From Oscillospiraceae bacterium (GTDB lineage Bacteria > Bacillota > Clostridia > Oscillospirales > Oscillospiraceae): a DNA stretch of 64,000 bases. Location: the NCBI GenBank assembly GCA_015067615.1, contig SVMD01000007.1, positions 53,297 to 117,296 of the forward strand, written 5' to 3'. The notes beneath the pieces were generated by a model, which worked only from the letters and a program-made list of their open reading frames with translations, searched no databases and had not been told where the DNA came from. Position numbers and translations under genes: made by a program. The stretch's first letter is position 1. Every line of letters begins with the position of its first letter. Positions 7,195-16,168 of this stretch are shown here, piece after piece.

Positions 7195-7734
7195 TTACAT
7201 ATTTGCCCCCTGGTCTGACTGCCTTGCAGCCTGTGGATAGTGTAGAGCAAGAGCCTTCCAGGTCAGTTTATCCAGATGTCCTGTCATGGGAAGGCCGCTT
7301 AAGGACTGGAAAGCGGATATGGCGTTGCTGGTGGCCTCGTCCAGAATCCCTGTATGGCTCACAGGGCCGATGCTTTGATAGGCGTCCTGCAAAACTGCCA
7401 GAATGGCCTGGACCATATAGATATGGGGATGCCGCTGTCCCCGGCGGATCACCTGGTTGGGTTCTAAAATAATGTCCAGAAACTGGGCTTCGCCCACCTG
7501 AACCAGTGCAGGCTCATATTCACCCAAGATCTGCTCCCAGGTTGCCTGGTCCGTGATCCCGGTGGCAGGAAGCCCGTGGAGCCGCTGGAAACGGGAGACT
7601 GCCGACACGGTGGCCGGTCCGTAGATACCGTCCGGGACAAGGGTCTCATGTCGGGGGTCCTGCTCAGCCAAGGTACGCAGCATGGTCTGCAGGCTGCGGA
7701 TGGGCTGATTGAGGAAGGATTCTTCGGGTTTCAT
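7195..7734 (-). CDS. Protein with two peptidoglycan-binding (PG_binding_1) domains
   Basis: A 179-residue protein made almost wholly of two PG_binding_1 repeats: PDGIYGPATVSAVSRFQRLHGLPATG (first, about residues 34-60) and GILDEATSNAISAFQSLSGLPMTG (second). No signal peptide or catalytic domain is visible. It overlaps the end of the upstream SpoIID-like gene by four bases, so it belongs to the same operon (9342 to 7195). Such modules bind peptidoglycan stem peptides or the spore cortex. Probably a structural or targeting component of a spore-envelope set. Confidence 0.85.
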   Translation of the reverse strand: MKPEESFLNQPIRSLQTMLRTLAEQDPRHETLVPDGIYGPATVSAVSRFQRLHGLPATGITDQATWEQILGEYEPALVQVGEAQFLDIILEPNQVIRRGQRHPHIYMVQAILAVLQDAYQSIGPVSHTGILDEATSNAISAFQSLSGLPMTGHLDKLTWKALALHYPQAARQSDQGANM

Positions 7735-8951
7735 CGTACCGCCTCCTGTCTGACCGGGTCCTGATTTCCTGCGCGCAGATCCCGGCCGGGGAACTGGCGC
7801 AGGGTCGTGGTGTTGGCATACCGGTTTCTGGGGGCTACACCGGCTACGGCGGCGGTGTAGGGGAAGTCCGTAACATCCCGCAGGGAAGTATTTTCGATGC
7901 CTGCGTACTGGTCGTAGATCTCATCCCATGTGTCAAAATCCACCTCTCCGGTCTGGGGCAGACCGAAGCGCCGCTGGGCCGCCAGAACCGCGTTGCGGGT
8001 ATTGGAACCGAAGATTCCGTCCACAGTCACAGGCGGTATCTCCGGGATGTACTCAGAAAGCACAGAGAGCATGTATTGCAGATGCTCCACCTTGATGCCC
8101 CGGTCACCCTGCTCAATGGGCTCATGGGCCCAGGAATTGGCATAGAACCGCTGGCCCTGACTGCGCAGCTCCGCCAGCCGGGTCACTGCGATATAGATGC
8201 GCACCAGGGCATACCAGGTGGCAGAGCCCACGATGCCGTCGGGATTCAGATTGAAAACCTCCTGGAATTTTCGTACCGAAGCTTCCGTTCTGGCTCCGAA
8301 AATACCGTCAACGGTGGGTACCTTGGGGATGGCCGGATAGCTCTGGGAGATCCGGTTCAGCATCACCTGAATGGTCACCACACCGGGCCCGGTGGTACCC
8401 CGACGCAGGGGCGTTCCCGGATAGGACTGCTGGATGCCCCGGACCGGGGCGTTGGGGACGATTTCCACATCGCCGTAGTAGCTGCGGATGATCTGGGTGG
8501 AATTGTAGCCCTGCTGGGCCAGCCCCTGGCTGCCCCACTGGCTTAAGCCCTCACAGGTGACGGTGGTGCCGTTGCAGAATTTGGCGGCCAGAGGCTCCAC
8601 AAAGCCCGGGCGGCGCAGGTAATCGTTAAAGAGTTCATCCACAAGCCGGGATATGTTTTCAAAATAGCTCCGGCCATTGACGAAGTACTGGTCGTAGGCA
8701 GTGGAATTTGTGATATCAAAGGGATAACCCCGGCTGCGGTAGAATTCGGTATACACCCGGTTCAGGGCAAAGGAGACGATGGCATAGATATTGGCCCGGA
8801 GGGCGCTTTCTTCCCAGGTGGGATAGATCTCACTGGAAGCTACGTTCTTCACATAGTCCGCAAAGGGTACCGTCACATTCTGGGCATCGGAACCGGGAGG
8901 CCCCAGGTGGACGGTGATATTCTCCGGTACATAGGGGATCACAGGGGGCAT
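7731..8951 (-). CDS. SpoIID/LytB-domain protein with two peptidoglycan-binding repeats
   Basis: The N-terminal part (about residues 30-165) matches the SpoIID/LytB fold: SSEIYPTWEESALRANIYA with the conserved Glu (about E41), and the distal CEGLSQWGSQGLAQQGY motif. SpoIID is a lytic transglycosylase that cleaves denuded glycan strands during engulfment. The C-terminal part has two PG_binding_1 repeats (about 195-265 and 285-350, each with VDGIFG). The usual N-terminal membrane anchor of SpoIID is absent, and the first residues are proline-rich. Starting ATG at 8951, 10 bases after the upstream gene. Probably a sporulation or cortex-related wall enzyme; a purely structural role is also possible. 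Confidence 0.85.
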   Translation of the reverse strand: MPPVIPYVPENITVHLGPPGSDAQNVTVPFADYVKNVASSEIYPTWEESALRANIYAIVSFALNRVYTEFYRSRGYPFDITNSTAYDQYFVNGRSYFENISRLVDELFNDYLRRPGFVEPLAAKFCNGTTVTCEGLSQWGSQGLAQQGYNSTQIIRSYYGDVEIVPNAPVRGIQQSYPGTPLRRGTTGPGVVTIQVMLNRISQSYPAIPKVPTVDGIFGARTEASVRKFQEVFNLNPDGIVGSATWYALVRIYIAVTRLAELRSQGQRFYANSWAHEPIEQGDRGIKVEHLQYMLSVLSEYIPEIPPVTVDGIFGSNTRNAVLAAQRRFGLPQTGEVDFDTWDEIYDQYAGIENTSLRDVTDFPYTAAVAGVAPRNRYANTTTLRQFPGRDLRAGNQDPVRQEAVR

Positions 8952-8961
8952 AGGCTACCTC

Positions 8962-9342
8962 CTAAAGATTCTGGGGCGGCGTGGGGAAAATCTCCACCTT
9001 GTTCCAGCTGTTCGGCAGCTCCGACAGGGGGATCATCTCCAGATTCTGATTGGTGACGGTACCCGGAAAGACCTGAACATTTTCGTTTTCGATCTGCTCG
9101 TAGCCTTTCTTCCGGGCGTAGATGTTCACCGGGGTGTAGGGGATTTCCCCGGTATCCGGGGTCTGGCTGGCGGCGGCATCGGGGACCGGGATTTCAATGG
9201 GACCGATTCTTCCGCTGCGGTCCGTCAGCCGCAGGGCAATGGCGGTACCGTCCTGGGCAGTTACCGTAACGGCCACATCCTCCAGCGGCAGCCTTGCCCG
9301 GCTGGTGTAGGCGTGGACCTGAATGTATCCGGTGGATGGCAA
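8962..9342 (-). CDS. Carboxypeptidase-regulatory-like beta-sandwich protein in the wall-protein operon
   Basis: A 126-residue protein with a transthyretin-like pattern (GYIQVHAYTSRARLPLEDVAVTV... followed by TDRSGRIGPIEIPVP and INIYA/KKGYE-type strands). It resembles carboxypeptidase regulatory-like folds, which act as small adhesive or carrier domains. The start is a TTG at 9342 with AAAGGAG at 7-8 bases; an upstream TTG at 9366 lacks a site. It heads the operon with the SpoIID-like and PG-binding proteins, which suggests it is packaged or exported with them. No signal peptide, in line with delivery inside the mother cell. Confidence 0.7.
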   Translation of the reverse strand: MPSTGYIQVHAYTSRARLPLEDVAVTVTAQDGTAIALRLTDRSGRIGPIEIPVPDAAASQTPDTGEIPYTPVNIYARKKGYEQIENENVQVFPGTVTNQNLEMIPLSELPNSWNKVEIFPTPPQNL

Positions 9343-9463
9343 ACGATCACTCCTTTCACGTTTCAAAGCATGATATGATTCCGGCTACGGAAATGTGCAG
9401 CAGGGGATGTACTTTTTCCTTTCCCGGCGCATAGAATACAGGGATTGAAAGGATGTGATCTGC

Positions 9464-11287
9464 TTGTGTGCCATCGCTGGGATACTGAATTTGAACGTGG
9501 ATGGGGAGATCCTGCAGCGGATGCTGTCCTCCATGGCCCGCCGGGGTCCGGATGAGGATGGGGTGGAGGGAGGACCGGACTGGGCGCTGCTCCATGCCCG
9601 GCTGACCATCATCGATCCGGAGGGCGGTAAGCAGCCAATGAAGCTTGCCTGGGCTGGGGAGCGGTACACGCTGGTATATAATGGGGAGCTGTACAATACT
9701 GGGGAGCTGCGCCGGGAACTGATAACACTGGGCCATCAATTCAAGGGCCACTCGGATACGGAGGTGGTTCTCCACGGCTTTGCCCAGTGGGGGGAAGCGG
9801 TGCTGGAACGGATGAACGGGATATTTGCCTTGGCGGTGTATTTGGAAAAGGCCAAGCGTCTGTTCCTGGCCAGGGACCGGATCGGTGTCAAACCGCTTTT
9901 TTTTGCCATCCATGATGGCGGACTGCTCTTTGCTTCGGAGATCAAAACGATTCTCTGCTATCCGGGTGTCAGACCTCAGATCGATGCCCAGGGCTGTGCG
10001 GAGCTGATCATGCTGGGTCCGGGGAGACTCCCGGGCAGCGGCGTGTTCCGGGGGATCCGGGAGGTGGAGCCCGGCTGCTGCGGCTGGTATGAACAGGGTA
10101 GCCTGCGGCTTTGGCGATACTGGAAGCTTAAGGACAGGGAGCATACCCAATCCTTCCAGGAAACCTCGGATATGGTCCGGGAATTGGTTGTCGATGCGAT
10201 CAAACGGCAGATGGTTTCCGATGTGCCCCTGGGTACCTTCCTGTCCGGAGGGCTGGATTCCAGCATTATCAGTGCCGTATGTGCCGGGGAAATGCAGAAG
10301 CGGGGAGAGGTGCTGCAAACCTTTTCCGTGGACTATCGGGATAATGACTTATTTTTCGTTCCGGGTAAATTCCAGCCCAATTCCGACGGAGAATACATCC
10401 GGATCATGCAGCGCTTCCTCGGGTCGGAACACCACGAAACGGTTCTGACGCCGGAGGATCTATTGGATGTATTGGAGGCTGCCACCCTGGCCCGGGACCT
10501 GCCCGGCATGGCGGATGTGGATTTCTCCCTGCTGGCCTTTTGCAGGGAAATACGGCCCTATGTGAAAATGGCCCTGTCCGGGGAGTGTGCAGACGAGATC
10601 TTCGGCGGATATCCCTGGTACCGGGACCCGGAGGTTCGGGCGCTGGAGGGCTTTCCCTGGGCCCAGAATACGATCTTCCGGGAGGAACTGCTCCATCCGG
10701 ATATTCGTTCCAGGGTCAATGGCCGTGAGCTGGTGATGGATGCCTACAGGGATACCTGCACAGCCAGCGATATTCTCCCCGGTCTGCCGGAGCAGGAGCG
10801 GCGGATCCGGGAAATGGTGAATCTGAACTTCCGGTATTTCATGCAGACCCTGCTGGACCGGAAGGACCGGATGAGCATGTACTGCGGTTTGGAGGTCCGG
10901 GTCCCCTTCTGTGATTACCGGATCGCGGAGTACCTGTACAGCATACCCTGGGAATTCAAGGATTGGCAGGGGAAGGAAAAGGGACTGCTGCGTCATGCCA
11001 TGGCCGGGATTTTACCGGAGCAGGTACTCTGGCGGAAGAAGAGCCCCTATCCCAAAACCTTCGATCCCCAATATGGAAAGCTTGTTAGGGATCGGGTCAA
11101 ACATCTGCTGGAAGAAAAGGATGCGCCGCTGTTTGCCGTGGTCAACAGGGATACGGTAAGGCGACTGTTCAGCGAAGAACCGGTATGGCCCTGGTATGGG
11201 CAGCTGATGCGAACGCCCCAGACCTTCGCCTGGCTGCTGCAGCTGGATTTCTGGCTTCGCAGGTATCATTTGGAAATTCTGCACTAA
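9464..11287 (+). CDS. asnB: Asparagine synthase (glutamine-hydrolysing)
   Basis: Converts aspartate, glutamine and ATP to asparagine. Class II glutaminase domain at the N-terminus: the mature protein must begin with the nucleophilic Cys, so the TTG at 9464 (Met-Cys-Ala-Ile-Ala-Gly) is the start, with AAAGGA about 10 bases upstream; the in-frame GTG at 9455 would add residues before the Cys. Glutaminase motifs RRGPD and YNGELYN follow. The synthetase domain has the PP-loop LSGGLDSS (about residues 259-267) and SGECADEIFGGYPWY. At 607 residues it is full length. Divergent from the SpoIID operon; no partner gene. Confidence 0.93.
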   Translation: MCAIAGILNLNVDGEILQRMLSSMARRGPDEDGVEGGPDWALLHARLTIIDPEGGKQPMKLAWAGERYTLVYNGELYNTGELRRELITLGHQFKGHSDTEVVLHGFAQWGEAVLERMNGIFALAVYLEKAKRLFLARDRIGVKPLFFAIHDGGLLFASEIKTILCYPGVRPQIDAQGCAELIMLGPGRLPGSGVFRGIREVEPGCCGWYEQGSLRLWRYWKLKDREHTQSFQETSDMVRELVVDAIKRQMVSDVPLGTFLSGGLDSSIISAVCAGEMQKRGEVLQTFSVDYRDNDLFFVPGKFQPNSDGEYIRIMQRFLGSEHHETVLTPEDLLDVLEAATLARDLPGMADVDFSLLAFCREIRPYVKMALSGECADEIFGGYPWYRDPEVRALEGFPWAQNTIFREELLHPDIRSRVNGRELVMDAYRDTCTASDILPGLPEQERRIREMVNLNFRYFMQTLLDRKDRMSMYCGLEVRVPFCDYRIAEYLYSIPWEFKDWQGKEKGLLRHAMAGILPEQVLWRKKSPYPKTFDPQYGKLVRDRVKHLLEEKDAPLFAVVNRDTVRRLFSEEPVWPWYGQLMRTPQTFAWLLQLDFWLRRYHLEILH

Positions 11288-11308
11288 GGAAAATATCCTG
11301 ATTTTTCA

Positions 11309-11337
11309 TTGACTGGTTAAAATGCATATGGTAAAAT
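11309..11337 (+). promoter_or_regulatory. Promoter of pyk
   Basis: TTGACT (11309-11314), 17-base spacer, TAAAAT (11332-11337). It lies between asnB and pyk, about 60 bases before the pyk start. Confidence 0.65.
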
Positions 11338-11396
11338 AATAAAGTTAAAACCCCAGTTATCATTACTGCGAAAGATATATTAGGAGGCGTTTTTGT

Positions 11397-12809
11397 ATGC
11401 GCAAGACAAAGATCATCTGCACCATCGGTCCCGCTTCTCAGAACGAGGAGACCCTGACTCAGATGGCCCTGGCGGGCATGAACGTGGCCCGGCTGAATTT
11501 CTCCCACGGCACCCATCCTGAGCAGAAGGAAAAGATGGACCTGGTGAAGAAGGTCCGTGACAAGCTGAATCTGCCCATTGCCATTCTGCTGGATACCAAG
11601 GGCCCCGAGTACCGGATCAAGACCTTCAAGAACGGCAAGATCACCATCAAGGCCGGCGATACCTTTACCTTTACCACCGACGATGTGGAAGGCGACGAGA
11701 CCATCGTTTCCGTCAACTACAAGAACCTGCACAATGAGATGGTTCCCGGCGGTGAGATCACCGTCTGCAACGGTATGGTAAAGTTCGAGGTCTGCACCGT
11801 CAAGGGTACCAACATCATCTGCAAGTGCATTGTGGGCGGCGAGATGTCCAACCGCAAGAGCATGTCCTTCCCCAACAAGGTCATGACCGGTCCCTACCTT
11901 TCTGAGCAGGATAAGGCCGACATCCTCTTCGGTATCGAGCAGGGTGTTGACTTTGTGGCGGCTTCCTTCGTCTCCACCAAGCAGGATGTGCTGGATATCC
12001 GCAAGCTGCTGGATGAAAACGGCGGCGAGGATATTGAGATCGTGGCCAAGATCGAAAATCAGGCCGGTGTGGATAACGTGGAGGAGATCTGCCAGGTGGC
12101 CGGCGGCGTCATGATCGCCCGTGGCGACCTGGGCGTGGAGATCCCCTTCGTGCGCCTGCCGGATATCCAGAAGAACCTGACCCGGAAGTGCCGCATGATG
12201 GGCAAGCGGGTCATCACCGCCACCGAAATGCTGGAGTCCATGATCACCAACCCCCGGCCCACCCGTGCTGAGATCTCCGACGTTGCCAACGCGGTCTATG
12301 ACGGCACCTCCTGCGTCATGCTCTCCGGCGAGTCCGCTGCCGGTAAGTATCCTGTGGAGGCTGTTCGGACCATGGCTGAGATCGCCGAGTACACGGAGCA
12401 GCACATGGATTACATCACCAACTACCGCAACACCCCTTACGAGGGCAAGAACAATCTGGATAAGCTGTCCCATGCCGTCTGCTCCATGGCTCTTGACGTG
12501 GACGCCAAGGCCATCGTGGTCTGCTCCGTTTCCGGTAAGACTGCTATGCTGGTTTCCCGGTTCCGTACTCCCATCAACATCGTGGGCATGACCACCGACC
12601 GGAAAATCTGGCGCCGCTTGTCCATGAGCTGGGGTGTCACGCCCATTCTGGCTGACGAGTTCCCCAATATGGACGTTATGTTCTACTTCGCCAAGAAGCA
12701 GACCGCCGAAGCCCTGAAGCTCAACAAGGGTGACAACGTGATCATCACCGGCGGCCCTGTCAGCCGCGGCGGCGGAAACACCAACACCATTAAGATCGAG
12801 ACTGTGTAA
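11397..12809 (+). CDS. pyk: Pyruvate kinase
   Basis: Last step of glycolysis: phosphoenolpyruvate plus ADP to pyruvate plus ATP. N-terminal KTKIICTIGPAS, the active-site segment MIARGDLGVEIP, and RVITATEMLESM with the following ITNPRPTRAEISDVANAVYDGTSCVMLSGESA-type region (split here for length) are all classical. At 470 residues it is the short bacterial form without the extra C-terminal PEP-utiliser-like domain found in Bacillus. Excellent ribosome site (TAGGAGG). Own promoter and terminator, so monocistronic. Codon use is strongly biased to the preferred set, as expected for a highly expressed gene. Confidence 0.97.
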   Translation: MRKTKIICTIGPASQNEETLTQMALAGMNVARLNFSHGTHPEQKEKMDLVKKVRDKLNLPIAILLDTKGPEYRIKTFKNGKITIKAGDTFTFTTDDVEGDETIVSVNYKNLHNEMVPGGEITVCNGMVKFEVCTVKGTNIICKCIVGGEMSNRKSMSFPNKVMTGPYLSEQDKADILFGIEQGVDFVAASFVSTKQDVLDIRKLLDENGGEDIEIVAKIENQAGVDNVEEICQVAGGVMIARGDLGVEIPFVRLPDIQKNLTRKCRMMGKRVITATEMLESMITNPRPTRAEISDVANAVYDGTSCVMLSGESAAGKYPVEAVRTMAEIAEYTEQHMDYITNYRNTPYEGKNNLDKLSHAVCSMALDVDAKAIVVCSVSGKTAMLVSRFRTPINIVGMTTDRKIWRRLSMSWGVTPILADEFPNMDVMFYFAKKQTAEALKLNKGDNVIITGGPVSRGGGNTNTIKIETV

Positions 12810-12817
12810 TAAGAAAA

Positions 12818-12853
12818 CTGGCCTGCCGCTTATCCGGCAGGCCAGACATTTTT
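12818..12853 (+). terminator. Rho-independent terminator of pyk
   Basis: Perfect 11-bp stem CTGGCCTGCCG / CGGCAGGCCAG, followed by ACATTTTT. Confidence 0.88.
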
Positions 12854-12925
12854 ACCGGATTTTACCGGGAAAACAACTGGAAAAATTCGGCATTTTACCC
12901 ATGTGAAATCATAAAAATGTTGTGA

Positions 12926-12931
12926 TATAAT
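12926..12931 (+). promoter_or_regulatory. -10 box of the carD-like gene
   Basis: Consensus TATAAT about 43 bases before the start codon. No convincing -35 hexamer is present at 16-18 bases, so the promoter may need an activator or rely on flanking contacts. Confidence 0.5.
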
Positions 12932-12973
12932 ACCTTCAGAAGGATAAATGTCCAGGTTTTGGAGGTAAATTCT

Positions 12974-13477
12974 ATGTATCAGATGGGAGATCAGGTGGTA
13001 TACGGCATCCACGGTGTGTGCCGCATTGTGGATCAGGAAAAACGTGTCATAGACAGAAAAACGGTTACTTATCTGGTTCTGGAACCGGTGGGGCAGGAGG
13101 GATCACGATACCTGGTGCCCACTCACAATGCGGCGGCAATGAGCAAGCTGCGTCCCATGATGACACCTGAGGAGCTGGAAGCACTGATGGGCTCTGAGGA
13201 AGTCCGGCAGGATGGCTGGATCCGGGAGGAAAATCTGAGAAAGAATACCTACCGGGAGCTGATCACCTCCGGAGACCGGGCGGGACTTTTGCGGATGGTC
13301 AATACCCTGTACCGGCATAAAAGGGAGCAAAATGCGGCGGGTAAAAAGGTCCATCTGGCGGATGAGAATTTCCTCCGGGACGCGGAAAAGCTGCTGGTCA
13401 GTGAGATCAGCGTGGTCATGCGCCTGCCTGCGGATCAGGCAAGAACGTACCTTCGTACACAATTGAAAGCAGAATAA
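12974..13477 (+). CDS. CarD/CdnL-family transcriptional regulator
   Basis: RNA-polymerase-binding regulator. The N-terminal Tudor-like RNAP-interaction domain is recognisable (MYQMGDQVVYGIHGVCRI, then ...YLVLEPVGQEGSRYLVP), and the C-terminal half is helical and basic as in CarD/CdnL, which bind upstream fork DNA. The 167-residue length fits. The start at 12974 has GGAGG at 8 bases; the frame extends to 12959 without support. Convergent with the HAD phosphatase, sharing a terminator. Its targets are probably global promoters rather than neighbours. Confidence 0.9.
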   Translation: MYQMGDQVVYGIHGVCRIVDQEKRVIDRKTVTYLVLEPVGQEGSRYLVPTHNAAAMSKLRPMMTPEELEALMGSEEVRQDGWIREENLRKNTYRELITSGDRAGLLRMVNTLYRHKREQNAAGKKVHLADENFLRDAEKLLVSEISVVMRLPADQARTYLRTQLKAE

Positions 13478-13481
13478 AAAT

Positions 13482-13514
13482 CGGGCAGTTCAATGGAACT
13501 GCCCGGTTTTCTTA
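13482..13514. terminator. Bidirectional terminator between carD-like gene and HAD phosphatase
   Basis: Stem CGGGCAGTTC / GAACTGCCCG with a short loop, with A-rich sequence on one side and TTTTCTT on the other, so it can serve both convergent genes. Confidence 0.85.
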
Positions 13515-14150
13515 TTTCATCAGAGATTCATACAGCTCATCCATGGTATAGGCGATGGAAGCAGCTCCGGCGCTGACCATATCCTCCACCTTGCCGTAGC
13601 CCCAGGCCACGCCTACGGTGGGGATACCGTGAGCCTTGGCGCCGATGACATCAAAGGAGGTGTCTCCAACCATAATCTTCTCATCATAATCGCCGCACTG
13701 CTGCAACAGGTAGGCAATTACGTCCTCCTTGGAGCTGCGGGACCGGTCAAAGCTGGCACCGGCAATGATATCGAAGTATTTTGCCAGATCAAAATGCTCC
13801 AAAATCTCCACAGACATACTTTCCGGCTTGGAGGTGGCAACATAGAGGGTATGGCCTGCCGCCCTCAGCTTTTCCAGGGTTTCCCGGATACCCTCGTAGG
13901 GGTGGTTTTCAAACTTGCCGATGGGGATGTACCGGGAGCGGTAGATCTTGATGGCGTTGTCGGCCTCCTCAGCAGGGACGCCGAAGCGGATGAAGGAATC
14001 ATGCAGGGGAGGACCTACAAAAGTCCGCAGCTCTGCCTCACTGGGGATGGGCAGACCGTAATGCTCCAGGGCAAGCTTGGCGCAGTTCATGATGCCCTCG
14101 CCGGAGTCGGTGAGGGTGCCGTCCAGATCAAATAAAATCGCTTTTTTCAT
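13512..14150 (-). CDS. HAD-family phosphatase, phosphoglycolate-phosphatase-like
   Basis: Cytosolic HAD subfamily IA hydrolase. Motif I is FDLDGTLTDS (Asp nucleophile in residues 8-12), motif II is VATSKPES (Ser/Thr and Lys), and motif IV is KIMVGDTSFDVIGA. The helical cap lies between motifs I and II. At 212 residues it fits Gph or pyrophosphatase-like members; the exact substrate cannot be read from the sequence. AAAGGAG lies before the ATG at 14150. Monocistronic. Confidence 0.9.
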   Translation of the reverse strand: MKKAILFDLDGTLTDSGEGIMNCAKLALEHYGLPIPSEAELRTFVGPPLHDSFIRFGVPAEEADNAIKIYRSRYIPIGKFENHPYEGIRETLEKLRAAGHTLYVATSKPESMSVEILEHFDLAKYFDIIAGASFDRSRSSKEDVIAYLLQQCGDYDEKIMVGDTSFDVIGAKAHGIPTVGVAWGYGKVEDMVSAGAASIAYTMDELYESLMK

Positions 14151-14270
14151 GGGACGCAGCTCCTTTCTGTTTTCCTGATTATAGCATAGAAAAGCGCCGT
14201 GCTCAAGATGGAAATTCGTTCTAATTTGTACATTCTATACAAGGAAAAGTGAAAAATTGTACTTTTTCTG

Positions 14271-14299
14271 TTGCAAAGTTAAGTGTGATTTGATATATT
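14271..14299 (+). promoter_or_regulatory. Promoter of the GH3-HAD operon
   Basis: TTGCAA (14271-14276), 17-base spacer, TATATT (14294-14299), in an AT-rich stretch. The leader that follows is about 70 bases. Confidence 0.65.
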
Positions 14300-14374
14300 A
14301 TTCTTGTTATATTGTGCGCTGAGAAGTCAGTCACATCATAGTGCATCCCATATATGAAAGGAAACGTGAACAAA

Positions 14375-16150
14375 ATGGTTGATTTAAGAGCAAAGCCTTA
14401 TTACCTGAATGATGAAGATATCGCTTGGGTAGAAAACACCATCGCTTCCATGACCGATGAGGAGAAGGTCGGCCAGCTGTTCTGGCAGCTGACCTCCAGC
14501 AATCAGGAAGAGTATCTGAAGGATCTGATGGAGACCTATCATCTGGGCGGCTGCCGCTACAACGGTATGCCCGGTCAGTTCGTTCTGAACCAGAACCGCA
14601 TCCTGCAGAAGTACGCCAAGGTTCCCGTGTTCATCGCCTGCAACCCCGAAAAGGGCGGCGACGGTGTCTGTGTTGATGGTACCCCCGTGGCTGCACAGGT
14701 GAAGATCGGCGCAACCAGAAAGCCTGAGTACGCCCAGGCCATGGGCCGTGTTTCCGGCGCTCAGATCAAGGCCACCGGCTGCAACATGGCTTTTGCTCCT
14801 GTTGCCGACATCACCTACAACTGGGAATGTGAAGAAGTTCTGGCCCGTGCCTACGGCAATGACCACGAACTGGTCGCCACCATGGCCAAGGCCTACATGG
14901 ACGGCATCCATGAGACCGAGGGCGTCTACGCCTGCGCCAAGCACTTCCCCGGCAACGGCCAGGACTACCGTGATGCCCACATCTCCAACAACGTCAACCA
15001 CTTCACCCACGACAAGTGGATGCAGACTTATGGCCATGTGTACAAGACCCTGATCGACGGCGGTCTGGACGCCATCATGGGCGGCCACATCCTGATGCCC
15101 GAGTACATGGCTGAGATCAACCCCGATATCACCCCCGACACCATCATGCCCGGCACCCTGTGCAAGGAGATCATGACCGACCTGCTCCGCGGCGAGCTGG
15201 GCTTCAACGGCATGGTCGTTACCGATGCCTCCCACATGGTTGGTATGACCAACCGCATGAAGCGCGTGGACATGCTGCCCGCCGCCATCAACGCCGGCTG
15301 CGACATGTTCCTGTTCTTCAACGATCCCGCTGAGGACTTTGCCACCATGCTGAACGCTTACAAGACCGGTATCATCGGTGAGGAGCGTATGGTGGAGGCT
15401 CTGACCCGTATCCTGGGCCTGAAGGCAGCCAAGGGTATGCACAAGATGGCAAAGGAAGATCTCTGCGGCTCCGACGAGCAGCTGAAGGAAGCTCTGGGCA
15501 ATCCCGAGTTCAAGGCTGTGGCTCCCGCCATCTCCAAGGACGCTCTGACCCTGGTCAAGTATAAGGACGAGGGCATTCTGCCCATCACCCCCGAGAAGTA
15601 TAAGCGCATCATGCTGGTCAACATCAAGGGTGCCGATACTCCCATGGGTAAGCTGATGGCCATCGCCATGGGCGGCGCAGGCGCCAAGAAGCGTCCTGTT
15701 GACAAGCTCTGCGACAAGCTGAACGAAAAGGGCTTCGAAGCTTTTGTCTACGAGTCTCCCCTGGATAAGATGCTGAAGCAGGTGGAAGCCGGCGGCAAGA
15801 TGGACCTGAACCTGTACTTCGCAGGCAAGAACGCCATCTCTGAGTTCGTTTCCGGTCAGGACCTGGTCATTTCCTTCTTCGATGTGGCCGGCGGCCATCC
15901 CACCTTCGGCCTCTCCAAGGGCGGCGGTGAGATCCCCTGGTACGTTCATGAGCTGCCTGTTGTGGGCATCTCCGTGAACAAGCCCACCATGCTGGCTGAC
16001 GCTCCCATGCTGCGTACCTACATCAACACCTATGACTCCAGCGAACATACTCTGGACGCTCTGGTGGACGCTCTGCTCACCGGCCCCGAGGCCTTCAAGG
16101 GCACTGATCCCATCGACGCCTACTGCGGCATGTTCGATACCCACATGTAA
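14375..16150 (+). CDS. Glycoside hydrolase family 3 protein (NagZ-like signature)
   Basis: Cytosolic enzyme (no signal peptide) of the GH3 barrel fold. It carries KHFPGNGQDYRDAH (about residues 190-203), the K-H-F-P-G-x-G-x4-D-x-H pattern that in NagZ-type beta-N-acetylglucosaminidases and related phosphorylases supplies the Asp-His acid/base dyad. The nucleophile is the Asp in MVVTDASHMVG (about residue 283). At 591 residues it has an additional C-terminal alpha/beta domain. Start: the ATG at 14375 is about 12 bases from AAAGGA; the in-frame ATG at 14354 has no site. Its 3' neighbour, 18 bases on, is a HAD phosphatase. Codon bias suggests high expression. Natural substrate unknown. Confidence 0.9.
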   Translation: MVDLRAKPYYLNDEDIAWVENTIASMTDEEKVGQLFWQLTSSNQEEYLKDLMETYHLGGCRYNGMPGQFVLNQNRILQKYAKVPVFIACNPEKGGDGVCVDGTPVAAQVKIGATRKPEYAQAMGRVSGAQIKATGCNMAFAPVADITYNWECEEVLARAYGNDHELVATMAKAYMDGIHETEGVYACAKHFPGNGQDYRDAHISNNVNHFTHDKWMQTYGHVYKTLIDGGLDAIMGGHILMPEYMAEINPDITPDTIMPGTLCKEIMTDLLRGELGFNGMVVTDASHMVGMTNRMKRVDMLPAAINAGCDMFLFFNDPAEDFATMLNAYKTGIIGEERMVEALTRILGLKAAKGMHKMAKEDLCGSDEQLKEALGNPEFKAVAPAISKDALTLVKYKDEGILPITPEKYKRIMLVNIKGADTPMGKLMAIAMGGAGAKKRPVDKLCDKLNEKGFEAFVYESPLDKMLKQVEAGGKMDLNLYFAGKNAISEFVSGQDLVISFFDVAGGHPTFGLSKGGGEIPWYVHELPVVGISVNKPTMLADAPMLRTYINTYDSSEHTLDALVDALLTGPEAFKGTDPIDAYCGMFDTHM

Positions 16151-16168
16151 TTGGGAAACGAGGTCAAA

